A stretch of DNA of 8,201 nt from positions 1 through 8,201 of the forward strand of contig JAITBC010000114.1 in the NCBI GenBank assembly GCA_031283785.1, given 5' to 3'. This document shows, piece by piece, positions 1 to 6,172 of the stretch. The notes below the pieces were generated by a model. The model was not told the DNA's origin. It saw only the letters and a list, made by a program, of their open reading frames with translations, and made no database searches. The translations under genes were made by a program, and so were the position numbers. This DNA is from Tannerella sp. (GTDB lineage: Bacteria > Bacteroidota > Bacteroidia > Bacteroidales > Tannerellaceae). The first letter of the stretch is position 1. The number at the start of each line of letters is the position of its first letter.

Positions 1-57
1 CTTGCGAGTCCGGCTAATTTTCCTGTTTGTCGGTCAGTAATGATTAGTTTTAAAAGT

Positions 58-93
58 AAAACCCCCTCAAACACTTGCGTTTAAGGGGGTTTT
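58..93. terminator. Rho-independent terminator after the tRNA-Tyr/tRNA-Gly unit
   Basis: AAAACCCCCT at 58-67 pairs with AGGGGGTTTT at 84-93. An inner AAAC/GTTT stem (69-72 with 79-82) sits beyond a single C-A mismatch, and the loop is about 6 nt. On the minus strand the GC-rich stem is followed by a U-run, so it would end transcription coming from the two tRNAs. The stem is flanked by A's on one side and T's on the other, so it could work in both directions and may also end a plus-strand gene lying left of the window. Confidence 0.85.
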
Positions 94-101
94 GCGTTTT
101 G

Positions 102-174
102 AGCGGAAGACGGGACTCAAACCCGCGACCCTCAGCTTGGAAGGCTAATGCTCTATCGACTGAGCTACTTCCGC
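102..174 (-). tRNA. tRNA-Gly (anticodon UCC)
   Basis: The minus strand folds into a full cloverleaf. The acceptor stem is GCGGAAG/CTTCCGC, the D-arm is GCTC/GAGC, the anticodon stem is TTAGC/GCTGA around loop CTTCCAA, and the T-arm is GCGGG/CCCGT with loop TTTGAGT. The anticodon in the loop is TCC, reading GGA/GGG glycine codons. The discriminator base is U and CCA is not encoded, so it must be added after transcription. It lies 50 nt downstream of tRNA-Tyr in the same orientation and is followed by a strong terminator 8 nt after its 3' end, so the two tRNAs are very likely one transcript. Confidence 0.96.
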
Positions 175-224
175 AATTTTCATTTTGGCTTTTTTTAGTA
201 GAGTAAACTCAAAAAAAAAAGAAG

Positions 225-307
225 TGGGCAGTGATGGATTCGAACCACCGTAGGCGTACGCCAGCAGATTTACAGTCTGCCCCATTTGGCCACTCTGGTA
301 ACTGCCC
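225..307 (-). tRNA. tRNA-Tyr (anticodon GUA)
   Basis: This is an 83-nt cloverleaf on the minus strand. The acceptor stem is GGGCAGT/ACTGCCC, the anticodon stem is GCAGA/TCTGC around loop CTGTAAA (anticodon GTA), and the T-loop is TTCGAAT. It has a long variable arm built on GGCGTACGCC, the class II shape expected of bacterial tRNA-Tyr. The discriminator is A and CCA is not encoded. It is the first gene of the Tyr-Gly tRNA unit and has a well-formed promoter upstream at 329-359. Confidence 0.97.
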
Positions 308-328
308 CCGTTCTTTATAAACGCGGCG

Positions 329-359
329 CAAAGGTAAGACTATTTTTTTAATCTGCAAA
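329..359 (-). promoter_or_regulatory. Bacteroides-type promoter for the tRNA-Tyr/Gly unit
   Basis: On the minus strand, TTTG at 359-356 is followed by exactly 19 nt and then TACCTTTG at 336-329. This matches the published Bacteroides consensus (TTTG-N19-TAnnTTTG) at every fixed base. The -7 box lies 21 nt before the tRNA-Tyr 5' end, which would leave a short leader of about 15 nt. The -33 box sits inside the last codons of ribH and the -7 box just past its stop, so ribH and the tRNA promoter overlap. Confidence 0.82.
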
Positions 360-834
360 TAAAATCGAACATTTTTATTGCGGCAATTGCTGATTCATCT
401 CCTTTGTTTCCAAGTATACCTCCGGCGCGGTCTTCTGCCTGTTGCATGTTATCAGTTGTTAAAAGGCCGAATATCACGGGGATATCCTGTGTTGCGTTGA
501 GCGTCGTTATCCCTCCGGTGACGCCCTGACAGACATAATCAAAATGTGGAGTGTCTCCCCTGACTACGCATCCCAAGATTATCACGGCGTTAACATCGCA
601 ATATTTTGTCATTTGCTGTGCTCCGAAAGTCAGTTCGAAACTTCCGGGTACGCGGTATACAATGATATTTTCCGTCGGGACGTTATGTTTTTCCAGCGTA
701 TTGCAGGCGCCTTCCAGTAATTTTTCCGTTATGTAACCGTTCCATTCGGAAACGACAATCCCGACACGCATTTTTGACGCATCGGGAATGTCGTTGATAT
801 CGTAAGATGATAAATTCCGGTAAGCGGTAGCCAT
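340..834 (-). CDS. ribH: 6,7-dimethyl-8-ribityllumazine synthase
   Basis: The product condenses 5-amino-6-ribitylaminouracil with 3,4-dihydroxy-2-butanone 4-phosphate to give lumazine, the penultimate step of riboflavin synthesis. In most bacteria this cytosolic enzyme forms a pentamer or 60-mer shell. At 164 aa it has normal family length. The visible motifs, in order, are SEWN (29-32), PGSFELT (63-69, usually GSFE-hydrophobic-P), [13 protein letters not shown] (88-100) with the catalytic His at 97, and a C-terminal PVIFGLLT / DRAGG / NKGDESA block (119-149) with the phosphate-binding Arg 136 and Lys 144. The ATG lies only 2 nt after the stop of the upstream TPR gene, so the two are probably cotranscribed. 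There is no FMN riboswitch and no other riboflavin gene nearby, so regulation of this step is not visible here. The gene ends in TAG within the downstream tRNA promoter region. Confidence 0.97.
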   Translation of the reverse strand: MATAYRNLSSYDINDIPDASKMRVGIVVSEWNGYITEKLLEGACNTLEKHNVPTENIIVYRVPGSFELTFGAQQMTKYCDVNAVIILGCVVRGDTPHFDYVCQGVTGGITTLNATQDIPVIFGLLTTDNMQQAEDRAGGILGNKGDESAIAAIKMFDFICRLKK

Positions 835-836
835 AT

Positions 837-1535
837 TTATTTGTTTACCGACAGTTGAGCGCGGATAATATATTTTTCTATGTCCATCGCTTCCATGGAT
901 GCGGCATGTTTTTCTTTGATAGTCGTATAAGCTTTGACGGCATTGTCATACTGTTGCAGGCTTTCGTAAGCTATGCCGGCTTTTTTAAGGTATACGGGAC
1001 TTAGAAAGTCATTGTTTGCCTGTGCCGCCGCTTTCTCAAAAAAAGATATTCCCTGTTTTACGTCGCCGGATTCAACAAAACAGTCGCCGATAAGTCCTGT
1101 TATGGCAGGAGCAATGTTGTCGTCATCGCTCTTGAACGATTTCAGGTGTTTGATGGCGTTTTCCATGTCGCCCGTTTTGTAGTAACAGATGCCGGCATAC
1201 GCTTTTGCGAGGTTGCCCGGCTTGGTTCCGCTGTATTGTTTGATGATCTGCTCGAATCCGTCGTAATCGACGCCATTACCATTAAGGGCAAGGTTGAATG
1301 AATCTTTCATAAAATATTGTTCGCCTTTAAATATGGCGACTGCGGCATTTTTGTTTTTCGGAATAGAGTATAAGTAATTATAAGCCAGTATGGCGCCTGT
1401 TATTGCTGCAATCGCAATAATGCCGAATGAGATATTTTTTTTGTTGTTTTCGATAAATTGTTCCGAACGCGACACAATTTCTCCTACTTCCTGTCCTGCC
1501 GTAGCGACCTTTTTTCCCGTCTCTTTATTTGCCAT
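837..1535 (-). CDS. Membrane-anchored tetratricopeptide repeat protein
   Basis: This 232-aa protein has a lysine-rich N-terminal segment ending about residue 34, a single hydrophobic span at about 35-52 ([18 protein letters not shown]), and a helical C-terminal region. TPR-like helix pairs with the YxxGD and A-x-Y pattern are seen around 109-135 ([20 protein letters not shown]), 145-171 and 182-206 ([20 protein letters not shown]). The expected topology is an inner-membrane anchor with a periplasmic TPR domain, similar in layout to YfgM-type ancillary proteins. TPRs bind other proteins, but the partner is not evident. It is the first gene of a pair with ribH, 2 nt apart. A TAATTTTG box at 1600-1607 lies 64 nt upstream of the ATG. 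The pairing with ribH need not mean a role in riboflavin synthesis. Confidence 0.9.
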   Translation of the reverse strand: MANKETGKKVATAGQEVGEIVSRSEQFIENNKKNISFGIIAIAAITGAILAYNYLYSIPKNKNAAVAIFKGEQYFMKDSFNLALNGNGVDYDGFEQIIKQYSGTKPGNLAKAYAGICYYKTGDMENAIKHLKSFKSDDDNIAPAITGLIGDCFVESGDVKQGISFFEKAAAQANNDFLSPVYLKKAGIAYESLQQYDNAVKAYTTIKEKHAASMEAMDIEKYIIRAQLSVNK

Positions 1536-1599
1536 AATATTTGGTGTTTAATATATTTATTAATGTATATGCGAATTTCGTATGCAGAAAATCGGCGTG

Positions 1600-1607
1600 C
1601 AAAATTA
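1600..1607 (-). promoter_or_regulatory. Putative -7 box for the TPR-ribH operon
   Basis: The minus strand reads TAATTTTG, fitting TAnnTTTG, 64 nt before the TPR gene start. A TTTG lies at 1634-1631, but the spacer is 23 nt rather than 19, so the -33 element is uncertain. The box sits in the 156-bp AT-rich gap between two divergent genes. Confidence 0.45.
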
Positions 1608-1649
1608 CTTTTTTTTGTCGAGATATTACGCAAATCGCAAGATAATTTT

Positions 1650-1657
1650 TATATTTG
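1650..1657 (+). promoter_or_regulatory. Putative -7 box for recF-dciA
   Basis: TATATTTG fits TAnnTTTG and lies 34 nt before the recF ATG. No TTTG is found at the expected 19-nt spacing upstream. A weak AAGG at 1677-1680, 11 nt before the ATG, may help ribosome binding. The divergent TPR-ribH promoter box lies about 43 bp to the left. Confidence 0.45.
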
Positions 1658-1691
1658 TCGGGAGAATTGTTTTGATAAGGTAAGAAAGCCC

Positions 1692-2810
1692 ATGATAATA
1701 AATAAATTATCTATATTGAATTATAAGAATATAAGTCAGGCGGAAGTAGTATGTTCGGTGAAGACGAATTGTTTTTTCGGCAATAACGGTATGGGAAAGA
1801 CAAACCTGTTGGATGCCGTCTATTACCTGTCTTTTTGTAAAAGCCATGTGCATACTCCCGACAGCCGGCTGATCCGGAAGGATGAGGATTTTTGTATCCT
1901 TCAGGGGATATATGATTATAACGGGAAAGAAGAGGATGTTTTTTGCTCCATACGGCGTAATCAACGGAAACAGTTCAAGAGAAACAGGAAAGAATATGAA
2001 CGCCTGTCCGAGCATATCGGATTATTGCCTCTTGTCGTGGTATCTCCGGCCGATTCGGATTTGATAAGGGGCGGGAGCGACGAACGCCGGCGTTTTATCG
2101 ATATGATTATTTCCCAGTACGACAAACCGTATCTTAATGCGTTGATACAATACGGTAAAGCCGTGATGCAGCGTAATGTGCTGTTGCGCGAGCAGCGTAA
2201 CGATGCGTCGTTGTATGATGTGTTTGAAATGCAGATGGCGACTTATGGATTACAGATATATGAGCGACGGAAGATATTCATCCAGACGCTGATTCCGGTT
2301 TTTAACGAATATCATCATTTGATTTGCGATTCCGGCGAGACCGTTGGCCTGAGCTATATTTCCCAGTTGGCTGCCGATGATTTTATACATATGCTTAAAG
2401 ATTCGAGGGCAAAAGACCGGCTGCTGGGATATTCTTCGATCGGCGTTCATAAAGATGATATGGTAATGACGCTTGACGAACAACTTATACGCCATACAGG
2501 TTCGCAGGGGCAAAATAAAACTTTTCTGATAGCATTAAAACTGGCGCAGTTTTCTTATATGTCGTCCAAAGTCATGACAAAACCGATACTTTTGCTTGAT
2601 GACATATTCGATAAATTGGATGCGGAACGGGTTGAGAAGATCACCGGATTAGTAAGCGGCGAACGTTTCGGACAAATTTTTATAACGGATACGAACCGTA
2701 AGTATCTGGACTGCATTCTTGAAGCAATAGGACAGGATTACTCACTATTCAAAGTGGAACACGGGGATGTATGCCTGATGGAAAATAAAAACAAATCAAT
2801 AAATATATGA
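1692..2810 (+). CDS. recF: DNA replication and repair protein RecF
   Basis: RecF is an SMC/Rad50-like ABC ATPase that, with RecO and RecR, helps load RecA at single-stranded gaps during recombinational repair and restart of stalled forks. The 372-aa product has normal length. It starts MIINKLSILNYKNI, the usual RecF N-terminus. Walker A is GNNGMGKTN (30-38), followed by a DAVYYLS helix. Further on are RGG..ERRRFID (126-137), GVHKDD (251-256), the ABC-signature-like GSQGQNKT (270-277) and Walker B ILLLDDIFDKLD (299-310). The open frame runs back to 1458, but the extra 78 residues overlap the divergent TPR gene and its promoter region and do not resemble RecF, so the ATG at 1692 was chosen. It overlaps the next gene by 4 nt (ATGA), implying translational coupling. 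Confidence 0.96.
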   Translation: MIINKLSILNYKNISQAEVVCSVKTNCFFGNNGMGKTNLLDAVYYLSFCKSHVHTPDSRLIRKDEDFCILQGIYDYNGKEEDVFCSIRRNQRKQFKRNRKEYERLSEHIGLLPLVVVSPADSDLIRGGSDERRRFIDMIISQYDKPYLNALIQYGKAVMQRNVLLREQRNDASLYDVFEMQMATYGLQIYERRKIFIQTLIPVFNEYHHLICDSGETVGLSYISQLAADDFIHMLKDSRAKDRLLGYSSIGVHKDDMVMTLDEQLIRHTGSQGQNKTFLIALKLAQFSYMSSKVMTKPILLLDDIFDKLDAERVEKITGLVSGERFGQIFITDTNRKYLDCILEAIGQDYSLFKVEHGDVCLMENKNKSINI

Positions 2811-3100
2811 TACGCAGAAAAACAGTTCGTTTAAGTGAAACTTTACGACTCTTCTGGAGAGATAATCCTGAACTGTACCATAAGATGCTTGAGGCACGCG
2901 TACAGCGCCTGTGGGGGGAACTTCTCGGCCCCTCAATCGCCCGGTATACAACGAATGTATATGTTAAAAACCGGATTCTTTATGTATCCATGGCATCGTC
3001 CGTTGTGCGTAACGAACTGATATCCATGAGGAAACGCCTGGTGATGATGCTCAATGAACATGCCGGTTCGGATGTTATTGACGATGTGATGATACGATAA
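2807..3100 (+). CDS. DciA-like (DUF721) protein, predicted helicase-loading factor
   Basis: This small 97-aa protein shows the DUF721 pattern: an N-terminal helical part with a W (17) and a later RVQRLWGELLGPSIARYT stretch (31-48), then NRILYVSMASSVVRNEL (55-71), where a beta segment VxVxSSxxRxEL is followed by a helix. The family is known as DciA, an ancestral factor that works with the replicative helicase DnaB in bacteria lacking DnaC or DnaI. Bacteroidota versions are short, so this length is normal. The start codon overlaps the recF stop (ATGA), so the two are coupled. This links a fork-repair ATPase with a helicase operator, although membership in the same step is only inferred. Its stop codon lies at the start of a tandem duplication of about 60 bp shared with the end of the convergent fthC. 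Confidence 0.85.
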   Translation: MIRRKTVRLSETLRLFWRDNPELYHKMLEARVQRLWGELLGPSIARYTTNVYVKNRILYVSMASSVVRNELISMRKRLVMMLNEHAGSDVIDDVMIR

Positions 3101-3216
3101 CCCCTGTTCAGTTATTACCATTGTCATTCCCTTTCCGGTCATGCGCTTCCACCTGGATGATAACCGTCTTCGGTTATTACCATTGTCATTTTCCGGTCAT
3201 GCGCTTCCGCCGGGAT
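3096..3216. repeat. Tandem duplication of about 60 bp across the dciA/fthC junction
   Basis: Unit 1 (3096-3158, 63 bp) and unit 2 (3159-3216, 58 bp) abut exactly. Both start GATAACC and end GGAT. Within them GTTATTACCATTGTCATT (3111-3128 and 3173-3190) and TTCCGGTCATGCGCTTCC (3133-3150 and 3191-3208) are identical. The main difference is a 4-bp CCCT present in unit 1 at 3129-3132 and absent from unit 2. Unit 1 contains the dciA stop codon and the fthC stop codon. Unit 2 is coding for the FthC C-terminus. Each unit also carries a small ATAAC...GTTAT inverted repeat, which is 7 bp with a TCTT loop in unit 2 (3160-3177). Confidence 0.9.
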
Positions 3217-3792
3217 ATGCTCTTTCAGCTGGAATCCGAAACACAGACCGATTGCCGGCTTATTCGTTCCTGACAGAAAAGTGTCATAAAAACCTTTCCC
3301 GCGTCCCAAACGATTACATTCACGGTCGAACGCAATTCCGGGTACGATAAAAAGATCAATGTTTTCTGCCGGGATCAATTTAGCCGGCATATTTCCGGGG
3401 CCGGGCGGCGTTCCCGATAATTTCGTTTCCGGTATATCCGTTTCCGGTATATCCGTTTCCAGTATATCCGTTTCCGGCATTTTCGGCTCCGGTATATTTA
3501 ACGATCCGGTAATCATATGTTCTTTCCCCGTATACGGATAGAAGTTCATGTGATTGCCGGAAACGACAGGGAGTACGATTATCTTTTTTTTATACCATTC
3601 CTCTATCAGCGCGATCGTCCGAACTTCCCCCGGTATAGAATAATACAGGGCGATACAGTGAGCTTTCTGAAATGCTTCCGTTTGTATAAGACGGCGGCAT
3701 ATCTTTTCCGAAAGAGATGCTGCCGTCTTATACGGTAAGGATTGTTTCAGTCTGTTTATTTCATTTCTAATAAATTGTTTTTCATTCTCCAT
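3139..3792 (-). CDS. fthC: 5-formyltetrahydrofolate cyclo-ligase with repeat insertion
   Basis: The enzyme uses ATP to convert 5-formyl-THF to 5,10-methenyl-THF, returning an inhibitory folate by-product to one-carbon metabolism in the cytosol. The N-terminal helix RNEINRLKQSLP (9-20), the YYSIPGEVRT substrate-loop region (50-59), the strand IIVLPVV (71-77), IPEP (100-103), and the C-terminal core VPGIAFDRECNRLGRGKGFYD (150-170) are family hallmarks, as are IGLCFGFQL (181-189) and HDRKM (198-202). At 217 aa it is longer than usual (roughly 180-200) because of an ETDIP-type pentad expansion at about 103-124 plus a PG-rich stretch to 134. The last residues, GYHPGGSA, come from a duplicated DNA copy read in another frame. 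It is the third gene of the operon, 50 nt after the S41 protease. The core motifs are intact, so it is probably active. Confidence 0.92.
   Translation of the reverse strand: MENEKQFIRNEINRLKQSLPYKTAASLSEKICRRLIQTEAFQKAHCIALYYSIPGEVRTIALIEEWYKKKIIVLPVVSGNHMNFYPYTGKEHMITGSLNIPEPKMPETDILETDIPETDIPETKLSGTPPGPGNMPAKLIPAENIDLFIVPGIAFDRECNRLGRGKGFYDTFLSGTNKPAIGLCFGFQLKEHIPAEAHDRKMTMVITEDGYHPGGSA
3416..3490. repeat. 15-bp in-frame tandem repeat inside fthC
   Basis: Five consecutive 15-bp units occur. Those at 3431-3445 and 3446-3460 are identical (GGTATATCCGTTTCC). The one at 3461-3475 differs by one base, and those at 3416-3430 and 3476-3490 are diverged. On the minus strand they encode ETDIP-like pentads (MPETD-ILETD-IPETD-IPETK). 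Because the unit is a multiple of 3, copy-number change keeps the frame. The position is the loop between IPEP and the NIDLFIVPG strand of the enzyme. Confidence 0.92.
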
Positions 3793-3842
3793 CGCTCATT
3801 TTTCAACGCTATTCCTCCACCGGTCTTATTCCGCGTTATTCA

Positions 3843-5555
3843 TTACCCGATTTCCGCATAAAACGGTCTTCTGATGATTTTTCCGGGGATCTCTACAGAG
3901 GGGAAAGGTACTCCACTATTATTGCCTGCGTTGTATGATCCGAAAAATGTCGGCTTCCATTTGCCTTCGTTTATCATTTCAATCGCTTTTTTAAGAGTAG
4001 GATCGTCTTTCAGCAGTATTGGGTAGTAACCTTCATAATCGAAGAAGTTACGGATGATATATGCGTATAAGTGCGTCTCTATTAAATTACGGGATACATT
4101 TATCAGTGTCGGGCGTTTCTTTATTCCTTTTGAAGCGGCATAGTCGGCAAATTCGTAAATCAGGGGTTGCTGTTTGAGGTATTCGTACAGGTCGTTATAG
4201 TTCTTAAACGGTTTAAGAATGTCGTGATTTTTGTCGGAATAATTGAGTGAGAACTGGTACAGGACGCCTGTATTTATCACGTTTAAATAATAGGATGTAA
4301 TACCGGTCGTATCGCGTGGAATGAAAATGTCGGGCATTATGCCTCCACCGCCGTAAACGGGGCGTCCGCCAATCGTTTTAAATTCGAGGGAATCGGTCAA
4401 TCTGATGCTGTCGGCCGAATAAAATTCTCCATGCATGTAACGATTGCTTAAATCGAGACTGTATTCTTCTGCTTTTCCCAATTCGTAATCCTTTTGGATG
4501 CATCTTCCCGAAGGCGTATAATAGCGTGCAATCGTAAGGCGCAGTTCGGAGTTATCGCTCAAATCGAGGTTGGTCTGTACGAGGCCTTTTCCGTACGAGC
4601 GTCGTCCGATAATTGTCCCACGGTCGTTATCCTGAATCGCACCGGAGAGAATTTCGCTTGCCGACCCCGACAACTCGTTTATAAGAACGACAAGGGGTAC
4701 ATCCTGGCAAGTCCCTTTGCCGTTTGAATAGCTGTCCGTACGGGGATATGCGCGTCCCTGCATATAGACAATCATGCGGCCTTTCGGCAAAAATTCGTTG
4801 ATGACATTTATCGCCGCTTCCATATATCCGCCGGGGTTATCCCGCAGGTCGACGATAAATCCGTTGGCGCCCTCTTGTTTAAGTTTAGCTATAGCCGTAA
4901 GAAATTCATTATAGGTAGATCTTGAGAATTTCGTTATTTTGATATATCCGATATCATCGGTCACTTTGTACGACACATCTACGGAATAGTTCGGTATATC
5001 TCCGCGCGTAAGTTCAAATTGCGTCAGTTCTTCGGCGTTCCCGCGTTGTATTCCTAATCTGACGGTACTGTTTTTAGGGCCTCGTAACGTTCTCATAATC
5101 TTTGTCATACTGATATTTTGTCCTGCGACTGCCGAATCATTCACCGTTATGATCCGGTCTAAAGGCATTAATCCGGCTTTCTCTGCCGGCCCTCCCGAAA
5201 TGACGCTTATGACAAGAATCGTATCAAAGGGCATGTTGAACTGTATCCCGATGCCGCTGAACGAAGCCTCCAGCTCTTCGTATGCCGATTCGACATCCGA
5301 TGCCGGAATATAGGAAGAATGTGGATCAAGTTCGCTGACAATCTTATTTACTGCGCTTTCCGACAGACGGTTGATGTCTACGGTATCGACATAATTTTTG
5401 CTTATTACATCAAGCGTTTCGGATATCTTGTTTTGTCCCGAATGGAGCAGTTTGAGTTGCGGCCCCATGGCACGGTGATACTTGCCTGCATAGAATCCGA
5501 GTATCATACTAATGACAATTAAAAGTGTCGCCCATAAATGTCTGTTCATTTTCAT
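3843..5555 (-). CDS. S41 family C-terminal processing protease (CtpA/Prc-like)
   Basis: This is a serine protease of the envelope that trims or degrades proteins from their C-termini, with a PDZ domain that recognises the tail. The 570-aa product has an N-terminal hydrophobic signal-anchor (about 8-24, WATLLIVISMILGFYAG), a helical region with DPHSSYI (77-83), a PDZ domain (about 92-175, with GIGIQF and GGPAEKAGL), then the S41 core (about 200-360). The core shows VDLRDNPGG (235-243) and the Ser-Lys dyad S298 in ELSGSASEIL with K323 in YGKGLVQ, D309 at the conserved spacing between them. A long C-terminal region (about 360-570) lacks recognised motifs, as is common in Bacteroidota homologues. 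The gene begins 9 nt after the dCMP deaminase stop. A second ATG two codons in (5549) is equally possible. The substrate is unknown. Confidence 0.94.
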   Translation of the reverse strand: MKMNRHLWATLLIVISMILGFYAGKYHRAMGPQLKLLHSGQNKISETLDVISKNYVDTVDINRLSESAVNKIVSELDPHSSYIPASDVESAYEELEASFSGIGIQFNMPFDTILVISVISGGPAEKAGLMPLDRIITVNDSAVAGQNISMTKIMRTLRGPKNSTVRLGIQRGNAEELTQFELTRGDIPNYSVDVSYKVTDDIGYIKITKFSRSTYNEFLTAIAKLKQEGANGFIVDLRDNPGGYMEAAINVINEFLPKGRMIVYMQGRAYPRTDSYSNGKGTCQDVPLVVLINELSGSASEILSGAIQDNDRGTIIGRRSYGKGLVQTNLDLSDNSELRLTIARYYTPSGRCIQKDYELGKAEEYSLDLSNRYMHGEFYSADSIRLTDSLEFKTIGGRPVYGGGGIMPDIFIPRDTTGITSYYLNVINTGVLYQFSLNYSDKNHDILKPFKNYNDLYEYLKQQPLIYEFADYAASKGIKKRPTLINVSRNLIETHLYAYIIRNFFDYEGYYPILLKDDPTLKKAIEMINEGKWKPTFFGSYNAGNNSGVPFPSVEIPGKIIRRPFYAEIG

Positions 5556-5564
5556 TTTTCTTTA

Positions 5565-5999
5565 TTATGTTTTTATTTCAATTAAATCTACTGTGATACC
5601 TGCACGGTTAAGAAGTTCGATCCCTTCGTCCGTATGATATTTTCCTGAAAATACGACTCGTTTGATGCCCGCCTGTATGATAAGTTTTGCACATTCTATA
5701 CAGGGCGAGGATGTAATGTATATTGTTGCGCCCGCGCTATTGTTGTTTGATGCCGCTACTTTTGTAATGGCATTAGCTTCGGCATGAAGCACATAAGGCT
5801 TTGTTTTATAATTTTCGTCTTCGCATATATTTTCAAAGCCGGCGGGAGTTCCGTTGTACCCGTCTGAAATTATCATTTGATTGTTCACAATCAGAGCGCC
5901 TACCTGTCGTCGTTTACAATATGAATTTTCCGCCCATATCTTTGCCATTCTGAGGTATCTTTTGTCAACTTCAAACTGTTTTTTCTCTTTTTCCGTCAT
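5565..5999 (-). CDS. dCMP deaminase (ComEB-like cytidine/deoxycytidylate deaminase)
   Basis: The predicted reaction is zinc-dependent deamination of dCMP to dUMP, the substrate of thymidylate synthase. The 144-aa product matches family length. The zinc and proton-transfer motif HAEANAI (72-78, His 72 and Glu 74) and PCIECAK (99-105, Cys 100 and Cys 103) are intact. GYNGTP (47-52) is the nucleotide-binding segment typical of dCMP deaminases rather than free-nucleoside deaminases. The name comEB comes from homology to the Bacillus competence-locus gene and does not imply DNA uptake. This is the first gene of the deaminase-protease-fthC operon. dUMP production and folate recycling both feed dTMP synthesis, which may explain part of the clustering. 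A TACCTTTG box lies 53 nt upstream. Confidence 0.94.
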   Translation of the reverse strand: MTEKEKKQFEVDKRYLRMAKIWAENSYCKRRQVGALIVNNQMIISDGYNGTPAGFENICEDENYKTKPYVLHAEANAITKVAASNNNSAGATIYITSSPCIECAKLIIQAGIKRVVFSGKYHTDEGIELLNRAGITVDLIEIKT

Positions 6000-6052
6000 A
6001 ATTTACGACCCCAAAAAATCATTGAATCACTCATGTTTTTAAATTCAGGAAA

Positions 6053-6060
6053 CAAAGGTA
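6053..6060 (-). promoter_or_regulatory. Putative -7 box for the deaminase-protease-fthC operon
   Basis: The minus strand reads TACCTTTG, identical to the -7 box of the tRNA promoter at 329-336, 53 nt before the deaminase ATG. No TTTG occurs at the 19-nt spacing, so the -33 element is weak or different. It faces the promoter of the thioredoxin lipoprotein across a 173-bp AT-rich intergenic region (6000-6172). Confidence 0.55.
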
Positions 6061-6130
6061 TTAAAAAAAAAGAAGAATGGCCATATAAAAAAATATAAAA
6101 TGTTTTGTATTCGTTGTCGAAGATTTGGTT

Positions 6131-6138
6131 TATCTTTG
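6131..6138 (+). promoter_or_regulatory. Putative -7 box for the thioredoxin lipoprotein gene
   Basis: TATCTTTG fits TAnnTTTG and lies 34 nt upstream of the ATG at 6173. A TTTG at 6104-6107 is a possible -33 element, but with a 23-nt rather than a 19-nt spacer. The leader before the ATG is A-rich with no good Shine-Dalgarno, as is usual in Bacteroidota. Confidence 0.5.
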
Positions 6139-6172
6139 TCGTTCAATTAAGTTTCACTAAAAAAAACGGAAA

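Noticed and set aside
1..57. End of a tRNA or structured RNA (TTGCGAGTCCGGC looks like a T-arm), or the end of a plus-strand ORF
   Set aside because: The T-loop would have an extra base and the following acceptor strand would be AT-rich; too little sequence lies in the window to decide. No feature can be supported here.
190..220. Terminator between tRNA-Tyr and tRNA-Gly (A-run, GAG-TTTA-CTC, T-run)
   Set aside because: The GC core is only 3 bp and the rest is A-T pairing. It is more likely a spacer removed in tRNA processing.
836..1600. FMN riboswitch controlling ribH
   Set aside because: ribH sits 2 nt behind a coding gene, and nothing resembling the conserved FMN aptamer is seen in the leader of the TPR gene.
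1458..1691. N-terminal extension of recF
   Set aside because: The frame is open, but it overlaps the divergent TPR gene and promoter region and the residues do not resemble RecF. The ATG at 1692 gives the standard N-terminus.
2250..2513. Minus-strand ORFs inside recF
   Set aside because: They lie entirely within a gene with intact ATPase motifs and have no independent support.
3141..3541. Plus-strand ORFs opposite fthC, including a GISVS-repeat frame
   Set aside because: They are shadows of fthC. The repeat peptide is simply the 15-bp repeat read on the other strand.
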